Shown here piece by piece: positions 11,500-24,408 of a DNA stretch of 64,000 nucleotides (its first letter is position 1; every line of letters starts with the position of its first letter). A model generated the notes under the pieces. That model had not been told where the DNA came from. It saw only the letters and a program-made list of their open reading frames with translations, and did not search any database. This stretch comes from Protopterus annectens (taxonomy: Eukaryota > Chordata > Ceratodontiformes > Protopteridae), in assembly GCF_019279795.1 (NCBI RefSeq), contig NC_056733.1, positions 1,417,487,519 to 1,417,551,518 on the forward strand, read 5' to 3'. The position numbers were made by a program, and so were the translations under genes.

Positions 11500-13642
11500 C
11501 CTTAGCTAGATGTCAGAAAGCATGGACCATGCAATCACAAATAAAAACAGGACCCTCTCCACAAAGGGAAAGTGGCCTGTCTGGTGGACCCCAGCCATAA
11601 ACAAACTGTATGACAGATGAGGGTTACTAATGCAAGACAGAGCTACATCTCCAAAAGGGAAGACAGCTGTGATCAGCACTAGTAGAAAGCTACATTATCT
11701 CATAAAGACATGCAAGGTCAACTTGGGGACATAAATCACCAAAGACAATGAAGGTAACCACACTGCTTTCTTCAGTTATGTCAGACACCTGGTTGGGAAC
11801 CCTCAGATATGCTCAGAGTTGGTACACAACAACATATATTCCAGTGACCTGACAGATATTGGCAACATTCCGCGGACAGCTTCAGTGCGATTTACCCTCC
11901 CTCACCCCCAAAAGAAGATAGTTATCACAGCTGTATGTAACCTCACTGTCATCTTGGATGTCCATGTGAGAGCCGCACTCAGCAAAGACAAGTACACAGC
12001 ATCAATGGGACCTGCTGGTATCCTGGTTGCATGCTATGTGAACTCCAGAAGGAGCTGGACCCGTATATACAACTGCTATTTAACCTTAGTCTTGCTACAG
12101 GATATGTACCTGAACACTGGCGTACGGCAACAGTGGTCCCACTCCACAAAGGAGATGCCTCCACAGACCATGGCAACTACCACCACACAAGCTTAACCAG
12201 CCTTGTCTGCAAAGCTATGGGAAGAGTCATTATGGAGCTCTTACACAGAGACATTGCTGACCAACGGACCCTTGTTCCCACCCAGTTCAGCTTTGTACAG
12301 GGCAGATCCTGCCTTTTGCACCTAGTTGACTACTATGAAACTGTCAGTAGGGCCATCGATGAGGGCTACGCAGTCCACACAGCCTACCTGCACTTGGCTA
12401 AGGCCTGTGACACAATACCCCACTCAGGCATCATAGCCAAGCTCAACAGCTGACATATAACAGCATATGTCACAGGATAGGTTGCAAAATGGCTAAGAAA
12501 CAGAACCCATAAAGTCAACATTGCAGGTGCCTTGTCAGATTCGAAGCCAGTCACAGGTGGTGTCCCACAAGGATGTGTCCTGGGACCCTCTTAATTGGTA
12601 TTTACTTTTCAGATGTGAAAGCAAACATAGGAGGGTTGTGGCTGACAAAGTTTGCAGATGACTGCAACCTAGGCACCATAGTGAATACATCAGCCGGCAC
12701 ACACATCCTACAGAATGCCGTCACAAAGGCGGATAGCTGGTGCCAGACGCATGGCCTGAAACTGAATGCAACTGATGTGTATTCATCCCCTTTGGGAGGA
12801 ACAAAGTACCCACAGATCAATACATAGACAGCAACCCACTGAGCACAGAAAACAAATCAGACACCTGGGGACACATGTAGATAGTGACATCTCCTTTGAC
12901 ACCCTGTTGCCAAAGTGGTTAGGAAGACTTTCTATCTTGCCCACCTTATCATGGAGGGTTTTCCATCCAGATCATAGGAGGTCATTGTTCCACTATCCTT
13001 CTCCCTTATCAGGCCCATGATTGAATACAAAGCCCCATATGGTATGTACCTCACCCAGCACTTGCAACAGCTGGAGAGACCCCAAAAGTACCTACCATGA
13101 AGATCAGGGTTCAACACATGTCATATGCTTCCAGAATAGAGGAAATCCAGCTTTATTCAGTGTCATACCGCATACTTACAGGTGACCTATGCCTGACATA
13201 CAAGACCATGTCCAATCAGGATTTGGTGGACATGCTCCACTGCAAGCAATCCAAATCCACCAGAGCCATGAGAGCTGAGGATTTGAACCTCAGCACATAC
13301 ATGTATAGGACATGCTGGAGGGACAGAGTCATAACTCAGAGGCATCTCACACTCTAGCAGAGTATCCCAGTTCATGTTAGACAGAGTCCCTCACTGACTC
13401 TCTTCAGGAGACATCTGGACAACTGCATATGAGACAGAGGCACAGACTAGACAGAGGCACAGTCATGTTATTCAATTACGTAAGGGTTCATAATGTGTCA
13501 CTACTAAGTCAGAGGCACAATATTCGAATCTATTCTGTACACTTATTACCACTATAAGGGGTGGCAATAGCCACATCACTATGGCTAGGCTTATACATGC
13601 ACTAGGGCAGATAGCCTAGTAGTAAACTATGACACTATGAAA
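11500..13642 (+). mobile_element. CR1-like LINE (family A), 5'-truncated old copy
   Basis: It begins in the endonuclease-RT linker (aaagtggcctgtctggtgga at ~11570, the family A PVWWTPAINKL region). It continues through the RT: HKGDASTDHGNY, FSFVQGRSCLLHLVDYYETV (~12290), LHLAKACDTIPHSGI, WLTKFADDCNLGTIV (~12640). The thumb follows, then a 3' UTR ending gggctaggcttata-like near 13590-13642. It carries several stops and frameshifts. The FADD catalytic motif is kept; the KAFD motif has changed to KACD. Confidence 0.85.
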
Positions 13643-13649
13643 CACTGGT

Positions 13650-16600
13650 GTATGTGTAGGTATTGTCAGTCAAGCACTATGATGTGGTTTGGGGGGCTTG
13701 ATATCTCCCTGTATTCCAACATTGTTTTGTCTATTCCTTCTAGCATGTCTAGGGATCAGTTGCTAGTGTCCTCTCCTGCTCAGCTGGTGAACCTGGGAAT
13801 ATTGAGGCAATGTTACACTTGCCTCATGTACACTGACAACCCTCTCCTTCTCCCATAAAACACACATACATGTGAGAGATGCAACTATATAGCCAAAGTG
13901 GAGGCTGAGCTCTCTCAACATAGGACTAGCAAGACCAGAGAGAAGGTGAAGGTAACCACACACATCACAAACCCAGTCTCACATGGCACTATCACAACTT
14001 AAAATCATACACATAGACACACAAAGACATACTCAGAGGCTCTGATCAGAATTCTACCAAAACGGCAGTGGCCACCACAGCAGACACTCACACAACTGCC
14101 TCCACAGGGCACAGCACATGCAACACATTGACCACAGAGTCGGTGTGCCAAACAGTCACAGCCCTTAAGGCCAAACACAATGCCAGACACACTTGTCATA
14201 GGTGACTCCATAGTCAGACACACTGACGTCCCGCCACCAGATCAAGTACTGAGGAGGTCACAGTAAGCTGCCTATCAGGCACTGGAATCCACCACATAAT
14301 GCAAGCACTCAGGTCACTCAACTGCAAGTACAAGTCTGACCCAGTCATTATCCATGCTGGTGTGAACGACCTGAGATGTACCTCCCTGGACTACATGGAA
14401 AGAGACATAGAGGATCCCTCTGATTATGTAGGCCAGGCAGGTATGACCCTGACCTTGAGCAGTATCCTACCTTCACCAAGTATGATGCCACATAAACAGA
14501 GACAAGATGATCAGCTGTAATAATTTGCTTAAACTATGGTGTCATTCAAAGGCGGTCCAATGTCTGTCTGCCTGGGATGACATGCTGGACAGGCCACGCT
14601 GATTTGCAAGGGATGGCTTGCACCTGTCACCCCTGGGCTTCTGGATTTCAGCTGATGCTCTTGCCACCCCCATTGTGCCTTTTTTATGCAAGATTCAGAT
14701 TCTACACCTACCACCCTAGAACACAGAAAAGGAAAGACACTAAGGGTAATGCTGCTCAATGCCAGAGGTCTCAACCTCAAGCTGCACACACTCGATGCCC
14801 TTCTCAGTATGTAGCACATTGATGTCTGTGCTGTGCCTGAAACCTGGTTCACAGCTTCTGACAGCACCCCGGCACTATCGGGTGTTACCTCATATCATGC
14901 TCCGCACCGAATCCGGACAACACCAAGAAAGGAGGGTGGGTGTCCATATTCATCAAGGACACCCTCACCTCGAGGTTGGTGGCAACACACGATGCATCGG
15001 AGACCATCCAGGTGCCAGTAACCATAGGCAAGACTGCTCTGCAGTTTGTAGCATGTTACATGCCACCCTCTCAAACTCAGGTACCTCACACAGCTGTCCT
15101 GAAAACACTGAAGGGGATATATGTATCTCCAAACACCATCCTACTGGGTGATTCCAACTATCCAAATATAGACTGGGATCACTAATCAAGCCACAACACT
15201 CTAACACAAAGGTTCCAAGAGTTCATACACTCAAATGCCATGGAACAACTGGTCACCATCCCCACAAGTGGAGACAACATACTAGAACTCATCATCACGA
15301 ACATGGGGTCACACTGTTCAACACCAGAAGTATACCCATCATTGGTGAGATCAGATCATGGACTAATCTCAGTGGGAGTCCACATCCCACCCACACCCCA
15401 GATAGAAAAAAAACAGTGAAGACCTTCTCAGATGCCGACTTCACATTTCTACGGACTGGTGTGGTCTCTTTCAAGGCCCCCAAGCCAGCGGACACCATTA
15501 CCCAAGCCGCTGTATCACTTACAAATGCCTTCTACCAGCACCTCCAGGACTGCATGGATCAGGCAATCCCAAACAAGACAAAGACTCTTTGTACCACAGG
15601 CAAGCATCCAGTCTGGTGGACCCTAGCCATAAACAAGCTCTACAACAGAAGGAAGGAGCTACTACAAGATAGAGTGAAAATCGTAGAAGGGAAGACACCC
15701 ATGCTCATTATGAGTAAAACACTGGGTTCCCCCATACAATCATCCAAGGTGAGTTTTGAGAGTAAACCCACTCAGGACTCAAGGGACAATCATGAGGCCT
15801 TTTTTACCTATGTTTGAAACCTGGGAGGGAACTCCCAGATATGCTCGGAATTAGTTCGGAATGATGTAAATATCACTGAACCTACAGACATTGCCAACAT
15901 ACTGGCTGACAGGTTCAGTGCAGATTTCTCTCCCCCCCTCCCCCAACTGGAGGGGTATCTACACCAGAGGATTGTAGCCCCCCAAACATCTCCAATGCTG
16001 GGGTGAGAACTGCTCTATCCAAGGCGGAAAACACTTTATCCATGGGACCAGATGGTGTCCCCAGTTGTGTGCTCCATGAACTCAATGAGGAATTACACCC
16101 GCAGTTGGGGCAGCTGTTTAATCTTAGCCTCACCTCAGGATATGTGCCCAAGGAGTGGCATACAGCAATGGTGGACCCACTTCACAAAGGAGGTGCCTCC
16201 ACCAACCCCGAAACTACCATCCCATCAGCTTGACAAGCCTGTTCTGCTAAGCTATGGAGAGGATCATAATGGGAATAATACATGAAGACATAGGGGACTT
16301 GCAGACGTTGGATCCAATCCAGTTTGGCTTTGTCAAGGGCAGATCATGCCTTTTAAACTTGGTTGACTTTTCAAGACAGTCACCCAGGCCATTGACGTGG
16401 GCAAGGCAGTCCACACAGCCTACCTTGACCTGGCAAAGGCTTTCAACACAATACCCCACTCAGGTATCATTGAAAACATCACCAGCTTAATTGTGAACCC
16501 ATACATCACAGCATGGGTTGCAAACTGGCTAAGTGACAGAACACACAGGGTCAAAGTTGCTGGTGCCATGTCACACTCCAGAGCTGTCACAAGTGGTGTC

Positions 16601-16965
16601 CCACAGGGCTCAGTCCTGGGCCCACATTTGTTCAGCATCTACTTTTCAGAAGTACGAGCAAACACAGGAGGATTATGGCTGACAAAGTTTGAAGATGACT
16701 GCAAACTGCAAACCATAGTTGGAAACCCATCTGACACAGACATCCTTCAGAAGGGTCTCATAGACACAGATAACTGGTGCCAGAGCCATGGCCTTACGTT
16801 AAACGCTAAACAATGCATAGTCATACCCTTCGGGAACAACAGGGTTACCCCTAGTTCCCATCTAGGTGGCAATCCTCTAAGCACAGAAGAGGTTATCAGG
16901 GTCCTGGGCACCCAGGTTGACAGTAATATTTCGCTTGACACTCACGCTGCCAGAGTAGGCCTGGG
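13650..16965 (+). mobile_element. CR1-like LINE (family A), long old copy truncated at 3' end
   Basis: Nearly all domains are present in order. They are ORF1 N-terminus (atgtctaggg at 13749, CYTCLMYTDNP), esterase (~14180-14650, including a DGLHLSPLGF box), endonuclease (14745-15410), linker (PVWWTLAINKLYNRR) and reverse transcriptase (PQGSVLGPHLF, then WLTKFEDDCKL). Family A homology stops after 'SLDTHAARV' near 16960, where unrelated sequence starts. The FADD motif is mutated to FEDD. Frames are broken by stops and shifts. The copy starts directly after the tail of the previous one. Confidence 0.85.
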
Positions 16966-17400
16966 GCAGTTCCTGCTATTAGGACAGAAGTGTGACCTGG
17001 TAGTGTCAGGGTGCTGATGTGGGCTTTGACCCTGTTTTCTATTACAGCACTGGTATCTACATTCTCTATACTGTGTGCTTACACTGCACGCATTTATACT
17101 TCTGGCATTGGGTAGCATTACATCTAGGTTACTATCGCTTGTGGTACCTATGAGGTAGGATTGTGTTTTTTGTGGTTTATGATTGGTGAGGGTGGATGTT
17201 AGTCGGGTCCTCAGGTGTGCATATGGTACATGGTATTACATTACTTAACACATGGCATTCATGCCTCAGGTGGTGCTGCAGGGCTGCCTCTGTCGGATGC
17301 ACATACTACACTCCCTGTACATGTTTGGAAGCAGGTTGTGTCATGTTAGGCATCCCTGTTACTATATGAGTGAGTCAGAGCGGTATCAGTCCCAGTGTTC

Positions 17401-18640
17401 CTACTGACCAAGTGTATGTGCTATGCGTTGCCTCTTTGCCAAGGCCAGGGCATACTGGGCACGCCTCCTTCTGCCTACTGGGACAAGGTCAGGTTGTTCC
17501 TCCTCCGAGTCACCCTCTGCCTGTGGTGGCCTTGGCAATGGTGGGGGGATGTTAGGCCCAGCCCTGTGCTGGTCCTGCTGCAGCTGTTTCCGCAGGATCA
17601 TATTATGTAGCATAGCACATATCATGACCATTTGGGTACATGTAGTTGGTGTGTACTGCAAGGCTCCACCAGATGTGTCCAGACACCGGAACCGTGACTT
17701 GAGCAGCCCAAACACACGCTCTATGACATTACGTGTTTGTGCGTGTGCCTCATTATGGCGCTCCTGTTCAGGTGTGTGTGCATTTCTGATGGGTGTCATC
17801 AGCCACGGCTCAAGTGCATAACCTGCATCGCCCACTAGGTGACCATGTTGGAAGACCCCACTGGCAAATGATTGGTACAGCTGCGCCAGATGCCAGATGT
17901 GGGAATCGTGGTAGCTCCCAGGGCAGCCAGCACACACATTCATTATTATGCCCTGGGCATCACACACGACCTGGCAGTTGATGGAGGGGTATCCCTTGCG
18001 GTTAATGTAGACTCTACCCCGCTCACCAGCTGGTGCTTTGATGCATACGTGCGTGCAGTCTATTGCACCCAGCACCTCAGGGTATCCCGCTATTTGCTGG
18101 AAGAGACGATATTGCTGGCCACAACCTCACGGTCATTAGGGACATATATATGATCACCGACATGTGCTGACATGGCATCCAGGAACTGGTGCAGTACCCT
18201 GGAGGCTGATGCCTGTGATATCCCCATCATATCACCAGTTGGTCTCTGGAAGGTACCTGTTGCTAGTATTCTTAGGCCAACACATACCTTGGTTTCCACT
18301 GGGATGGGTTCCCTCTGTTGGTTCTGTGTGTGAGATGTGGCCTGCACAGCTCAACAATCTGCTGCAGAAGGTCTCTGTCCACTCTGTAGCACTCTACTAT
18401 CTCCAGCTCATGTAACCCATGGTAGGTGACCCTGGGCCTGTATACTCTTCTCCTTCTCCTCACTCTGGGTTGTCTGTCAGCATCTGCATTGACACCACCC
18501 TCAGCAATTCGCCTTTGCCTGATTATAACAGCTATGGCAGCCCCTAGCATTTCTGCTCTGAGTTCAGCTTTTTCAGTTTTCAATTCTGATAGCTTACTTT
18601 CTTGCAGTATCTCTTGTGAGAAACACCCTGCACTGCTCTT
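17401..18640 (-). pseudogene. HARBI1-like Harbinger transposase pseudogene
   Basis: The transposase is a DDE/RNase H-like nuclease that cuts and pastes the element. Three minus-strand frames follow each other. 18272-18640 holds a basic N-terminal region and YHGLHELEIVECYRVD. 18090-18347 holds a helix-turn-helix-like segment (TGDMMGISQASASRVLHQFL). 17401-18075 (224 residues) holds the catalytic part. The triad is visible: D6 in GAIDCTHV, D83 in GDAGYALEP and E119 in NVIERVFGLLKSRF, each in its usual family motif. Frameshifts near 18340 and 18085-18120 separate the frames, so no intact protein can be made. The C-terminus has a proline-rich acidic stretch and a final basic run (GRRRRAQYALALAKRQR). 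No methionine codon opens the N-terminal frame before residue MLGAAIA. The family call is strong. Confidence 0.85.
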
Positions 18641-19649
18641 TGTAGTGTTTTAAGTGCTGGGTTGGGCTTCTAGTCTGCCTGCATAATTGCCTGCTTCCAA
18701 TTGTTTCCACCAATTAACTCCAGCAGTATTCCCTGGCAGTTTCCTAGTATTTTGGTTTTCCCTGTTTCCTCTCTGTTTCCTGAAGGGGAGCAATGTGCAC
18801 ACCAGCTCAAACACGCTCACAGTCACTTAAACGCGTGCACACATCCCTACACGGTGTTACACGCGCACACACATCCTTACACAGTGTGAACTAGGCTGAT
18901 TCATGTTAAAACGCTGCGACACTGCCTTAAACACGCAGACGCCAAGAAACCGTTGTAAACGGTTTGCAACACGCTCCCACATGTTGAACCTGCCTTACAT
19001 GCGTGCACACGTGCGCATGCACATATATCAAGAAACTTTGAGTGTAGGGATAGCGCAAACCTTCCATTTCTTGACTTTCCTAGTGTTCTGTTGGGACACA
19101 CCTCCCTCCCTGAAGTCTGTCTGTCATCTTTCACCTTACATTGCCCTCCAATCTGGTACATTTGTATCTATCCTTCCCCCCGTGATGTCACCTACCTCTT
19201 ACTCTGTTCCTCCCCCTTCTCTAACTCTTACACTACTCAGAAAGTGCTCATTACCTATGTGGCAGTGTGATTCAGTATTGTAACCCTCATTTACATAGGA
19301 TTGCCTAGTAATGACTAGTTACATGTCTTACACGGAGCTTCCCCTTGACAAACCACTAAACGGAGGCCATATTGTTTTTGGTCTGCAAGTCCCTCCATTG
19401 ACATTCCATGTAATACATAAATCCCACAATTGTGGGCTTATAAGCTTCGGTTTTTAGTTTTAGGTAGCGCACCCCATTTGCGCGGGTGTGCGCTGCAGTT
19501 AAACCTAAAATTCCCGTGAAAAAAAAAAAGTTATATAACATATTTTTGCAACACTTTTTCATGCCAATGGCCACATATTTGGCCATTGGCATGCTTAATG
19601 AAACAAATGCACCCTTTATTTGGAGCTGACATAGCTCCGTTTTTAATTT

Positions 19650-19690
19650 TGCAGAAATGTACTCAGTTGTCAGCTGAGTACATTTCTGCA
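19650..19690. repeat. Perfect 17-bp inverted repeat in Harbinger terminus
   Basis: tgcagaaatgtactcag (19650-19666) and its exact reverse complement (19674-19690) are separated by a 7-nt loop. It lies inside the palindromic terminal region of the transposon. Confidence 0.9.
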
Positions 19691-19822
19691 GCTAACACGT
19701 CCATTACACGGACTGGTTTCTGCTTTGTGGATCGCTCAGATACCTCATTTGCATATCTTTGAGCTGCAAATGAGGTATTGAGCATTTCCACGCCCAGTCC
19801 GTGTAAGAGACGTGTTAGCTGT
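19691..19822. repeat. Large nested fold-back in Harbinger terminus
   Basis: Outer arms ctaacacgt and acgtgttag, then ttacacggactgg and ccagtccgtgtaa, then inner arms atacctcatttgca and tgcaaatgaggtat, all pair in the right nested order. The whole block folds into one long hairpin, the typical structure of fold-back/MITE-type ends. Confidence 0.85.
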
Positions 19823-19857
19823 CTTTTACACGGAGATTTGGGCTGTTCCTGAATCGG

Positions 19858-19918
19858 GAGGCTTACACGGAGGCTTACACTACTCTTGAACTCCGTGTAA
19901 GCCTTCCTGAATCTGGCC
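19858..19918. repeat. Terminal inverted duplication ending in gggccagattcagg
   Basis: ggcttacacggag (about 19870) pairs with ctccgtgtaagcc (about 19896), flanked by imperfectly pairing cctgaatc/gattcagg segments. This is the outermost structure of the right end. Confidence 0.7.
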
Positions 19919-21170
19919 CATTATATATTACCATAGCAAGGAAATACTTACAAGAGTGCACAAAACAAAATAATAGCACGGAAATAGTCACAAGAATGCA
20001 CAAAAGAAACTACTAAACAATTTAAACAAAAAAAAGAACACATAGTTTGTTATTTTCATATATATTAAAAGTGAGGACCAACACAAAAACAATACTTTAT
20101 TAAAATAACACTAGCAAAAATGTCATTTTCAGACTTTGACTTAGAAAGCAAAACATAAATAATACAAAAGATCATGTCAGAGGAAAATAAGCAGAAAATG
20201 ATTTGCAGGACAAAAGTTGCAGAGGAGAATTTACCCACAATCTTTAAAATAAAAGAATATCAGCAACATTAATTGAATAGTAAGAAATAGCTATTTGAAT
20301 AAAAATAATGTAAAATCAAAAGAATAATCATAAAAGATATATGTTTTATAAAAATATACAGATAATACTAGATAAATAAATGCAGACTGCATATATCACA
20401 AAGGGAGTTACGTATGTATTAATGCATACCAGCTAAAAGAAAATTATTTGAAACAAAAAAGGCATTTTGCAAATATAAAAACTGTAATAAAACAGAAGGC
20501 AACCAGTATGTTATAATCAAGGCACAGACACAAGAAACAAAATAACAGATCTTACACTCAGCTGATGAAACTGCATATCCGCATAAAAATAAGAAGAATG
20601 TAGAAAGTAATCAGCAGGAATACATATACCGCTTGCCTCAGACCCTTTTTAACCATGACCTGACCAACACTAAGGTAAATATAGTATGGACAATTTATAT
20701 TAGCCAGTTAATAAGCATGTTTTTGAGAAATTAGATAAAACTAGAATACCTGAAGTAAACCTTTGCAAACCAAACACTAGAGGAACATTCAAACCCCAGC
20801 CTGACAGTGACTGGAGCTCAGGACTGAACCCTGGATTCCAGAGCTAATAAAGTAGGGATCTTGACACTGGTTCACTAATCTGTCTATGATCTGATTTATG
20901 TAAGAGACAAGCCGCTAGAGCTATGCTGAGAAAAAGACTCATCATATCAGCAACAAATTATGTACTAATTGAACTAAATATTGCAAAATTATTTAGTAAG
21001 CTAATCTGAAGTCTGGTTATTATCAGATGGAATTATACACGGATACCACAGCATATTCACATTTTCTACACAGACAGGATTAAGATGATATAAAAGATCA
21101 AATTTTAGTGATCTCAGCAGCAGAAATGATGCAAAACGTTATATGGCATACTTTACATGGAACACATAAT
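19919..21170. other. A/T-rich unassigned sequence
   Basis: No open frame of note, no tandem repeat and no transposon domain that I recognise. Confidence 0.5.
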
Positions 21171-21811
21171 TTTATTTATTTTATTTATTTTACATTTGTT
21201 TACCGAGATAGTCTGACTGGATATATGTCCATTTTCAGTGGAGGCCCAGGGAGAAAAGCTCCAAATAGATAAACTTACATAGGTAACATTAGAAAGTATA
21301 AAACAAAGTATAAAATAAGTGATTATGTACAATGGTTAGTGGTGTTCCCTAACTGGGACTCAGTTCGCTTGGTCAGACACATTTAAAATGCAAGAGACAT
21401 CAGATTGGTTACATAGCTTGGTGAAAGTAGTTACATGTTGTGATATATAGAGATTATGTTTTTAGTTTATAACTTAATCAGGGTTAGTACATGGGCAAAG
21501 CCAGTTCTCTTTGAGATACCATTTGAAGTTTTTTTTGAAGAGACGTATGGAGGATTGTAGGGTTATATAACTTGGCAACGAATTCCCGATTTTGCCAACA
21601 AAGATGGCAAACAGGGATTCACCAGCAGCATTATTAGCTTTGTGGGTTTGGACCAGTACTTTGTTGGCTGATCGTAGGGATCTCAGATTGCTATATGGCT
21701 TATTGATATTTACAACTGAGGGGGTATCCTCAGGGTGGTACAAAATTTTGTGTGCTATCAAGAGTTGATTAAATTGAATTAAGCTGGGCAGCTCTAGCCA
21801 CTCTAGTTGTT

Positions 21812-22850
21812 TCAGGTTCTGGCAATGATGGGTTCTATAAGTGGAGCCAGTGGCAAATCTGGCAATTGGTTGTAGCTATGGGAGAGCTTACCTAGTTTGG
21901 ATTTGTTGAGGTTTGAGAGTACTGGCGAGGCATATAAAAGAGTAGAGAGTAGGTGTGACTGGGCAATTGCAGTCCTAGCCAGTGGGGTTAAAAATGTTCT
22001 GTTTCTATACAGTGATCCAAGCTTCTTATTGATGGTCTGTATGGTTTTGCTGACCTGTAGGTCAAATTTAAGATTGTTGTCTATGATAACCCCTAGGAGC
22101 TTAGTGTGTTTATCTGGGGAGATAGTGGCACCATTGTTAGACGTGACAGAGAACGAAAGTATGGCTAAACTACTAGTGGGGGTGAAGAGTAGAGGTTTAG
22201 TTTTCTTCGGGTTCAGCAGTAGGCATTGGTTGATGAGCCATTTATCAATAGTGTTGAATGTATTTTGGGTTAGAATTTGCAGTTCAGATGGGGAGGTGGC
22301 TGAGCAGATCAGAGTGGAATCATCTGCATATTGAATACACGTGGCTTTAGGGCTAGCAGTGTGAAGGTTGTTGATAAAAATAGAGAAGAGTAGTGGGCCT
22401 AGTATGGAGCCTTGAGGGACACCAAATGTGAGAGGTAGCTGGCTGGAGAGTTTGCCCTGCCATAATACTGTCTGTTGTCTACCAGACAGGTAGGACTGGA
22501 ACCACTGGATTGCGTGCTTATTGAGGGAAATAGACTTGAGAGAGAGAATGAAAAGTTCATGGTTGACCATGTTGAAGGCTTTTGATAGGTCAAGAAAGAG
22601 AGCAGAGGATAGCCTATTGTTATTCCTGTTTTGGTTTATGGCATTAGTAAAGGAGAGGAGGGCCGAGGTGGTGCTATGGTGTGGCCTGAAGCCATGCCGG
22701 GAGTTGGATAGTAAGTTATTCTCTGTAAGGTACTGCATTAGTTGCTTGTGTACACATTTTTCCATTATTTTGGCTAGGGGGGAAAGAATGGCAATGGATC
22801 TATAGTTGGATATGCCAGTAGAACTTCCACCTTTGTGGATTGGGATGACG
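21812..22850 (-). CDS. L2-like LINE reverse transcriptase domain
   Basis: An open frame of 317 residues (21812-22765) runs upstream into the RT palm (FHVIPIHKGG and NYRSIAI in the adjoining minus-strand sequence to ~22850). The core motifs are seen: LFLDLSKAF at residues 56-64, GVPQGSILGPLLF at 115-127 and the catalytic YADD at 146-149. KKTKPLLF and LGVIIDNNLKFD of the thumb follow. This is a target-primed reverse transcriptase of a non-LTR element, related to the L2 group. It has no independent start codon and belongs to a longer endonuclease-RT ORF. The last part lies in another frame at 21474-21761, so the ORF is frameshifted and probably inactive. Confidence 0.8.
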
Positions 22851-23689
22851 TGGAATATTCTCCAGAGGGAGGGAATAATGCTTTCAGATAAGGTTCTGCT
22901 GATTAGGATGGATATGGGATATGCAATGGCATCTGCTGCTATTTGTAGGTACTATGCAGGGAGGAGGTCAGCAGCGAGTGTGGTAGGTTTTAGTTTTTTT
23001 ATAAGTGTTTTGATAAAACTACTGGATATCGGTTGGAAGCTAAATAGAGGGCAATTAGTGTGTAGTTTAGGGGTGTGGTTTAGGTTTGTGGGGGTTAGCT
23101 GATTTGCTAGGGATTGGATTGTTTCAGTGAAAAAGTTATTATAAGTACAGCTATGGTCTCAGGGGAGCTATGGGTGTGGTTAGTTGGGGTTGGGGTGGTA
23201 GAATGACCTGGATGTAGAAGTTGATTTAGGCCTGCCCTGAACGTTTGAGGGTGGTTTTGGTGTTTTTGTAGGAGGTTATGGTAAAAGCTTTTTTTATCTA
23301 GTAGAATAGCTTTTTTTGTATCATTCCTGAGTTGACGACATTTTAAATGGTCAAGTGGGGCTTTAGTTGATCTCCAGCTGGCCCAGGCCCTGTTTCTTGT
23401 TTTGATTTTAGATTTGGTATCTTTTGTGAGCCATGGTGCTGTGTTTGACCTACATTTTATTGTACGTGCTGGAAAATGAGCATCAAGGATGCTTAGGAAT
23501 TTAGTGTTAAAGTGAGCTATAGCCTCTTTTAGTGGTAGATATTTTAGTTCTGACCAGTCAACTGCTTTTAATTCATTTAGAAAAATAGCAGTGTCAAAGT
23601 TTTTTCTGTTTCTAATTGTTTTATATTTGGTCTGGTGGGGGTTCCCTGCCTTATGTTTTATGATTATGAGTGTTTTTGAGTTATTGATT

Positions 23690-23832
23690 TATTGATTGTT
23701 GTTTACTGTAAGTCAATAGTATGTTAGTGGAGCTTTTCTCCTCGGGCCTCTGCTGAAAATGGACATGTATCCAGCCAGACTTGCCCAGTTAACAAATGTA
23801 AAATAAAATAAAATAAAAATAAATAAATGATA
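23690..23832 (+). mobile_element. Short family B 3' tail, reversed, nested in family B copy
   Basis: gtttactgtaag ... gtggagcttttctcctcg ... gctgaaaatggacatg ends in a (aaaat/aaat)n run. The orientation is opposite to the surrounding family B copy. Endonuclease coding sequence resumes on both sides (DLSDHLLTCI to the right). Confidence 0.75.
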
Positions 23833-24408
23833 CAGGTTAGTAGATGGTCACTAAGGTCATCAGGGAGAGTGCCAGCTGTGTACACTTGGGGTTGTTTTTT
23901 AACTAGGATCCAGACTAGGATACTTTCCCTGTTGGTTGATTTGTTTATCCTGGTGGGAGAAGTTATGGTCTGTTTAAATCCAGATAAGTTTATAGGGGTG
24001 AGGGGGGGGTTCGGAGGAGTAGGGGTGCCAGTAGGTATTGAAGTCACCAAGAACTATGGTTTCTTGGGGATAGGTAGTGGATAACCAGTGAATGATATCC
24101 TGCAGAGTATTTAAGTTGTTGCCTGGCAGAATATATGCACATATGATGTTCAAGCATTTGTTAGGGTTAATCTGTAGTTTGGTTATGAGGAGTTCTGCAT
24201 TATTGAATTGGGGTGGTTTCTCTATTAACAGTTAGAGTGTTTTTGTATAGGACTGCTATCCCACCTCCTTTCCTTGTAGTGCAGTCTAAGCAGTAAATAT
24301 TATATCCTGGGAGTAGTATCTCATTATCAGTAGTACTGGGTTTAAGCCAGGTTTCCGTAAGACACATAATGTCTGGGGAGTGGGTTTCTAGGAGGGTGTG
24401 TAGGTTGG

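Larger units (their letters stand above)
16966..19918 (-). mobile_element. PIF/Harbinger DNA transposon, degraded; left limit uncertain
   Basis: It contains a minus-strand HARBI1-like transposase (17401-18640) and, on the right, a palindrome-rich terminus ending cctgaatctggccc at 19916. Read inwards the end is gggccagattcagg. I could not find a matching inverted repeat on the left, so the left border is set only by where family A sequence stops. The Harbinger accessory-like exons at 0.9-2.1 kb could belong to the same insertion, split by LINEs. That is inference. Confidence 0.6.
21170..24408 (-). mobile_element. L2-like LINE (family B), interrupted copy
   Basis: From right to left on the minus strand it carries endonuclease pieces (CLTETWLKP near 24340; NLSGFKQTITSPTRI near 23960). 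A linker follows (LSILDAHFPARTIKCRSN), then the reverse transcriptase, the C-terminal domain (LFKKNFKWYLKENWLC) and the 3' tail at 21180-21260, which ends in a TTTA-rich (minus: AAAT) run. It is broken by a 140-bp reversed tail of the same family at ~23690-23830 and by a family A insertion at 24409. Sequence right of 26598 may be its 5' continuation. Confidence 0.85.
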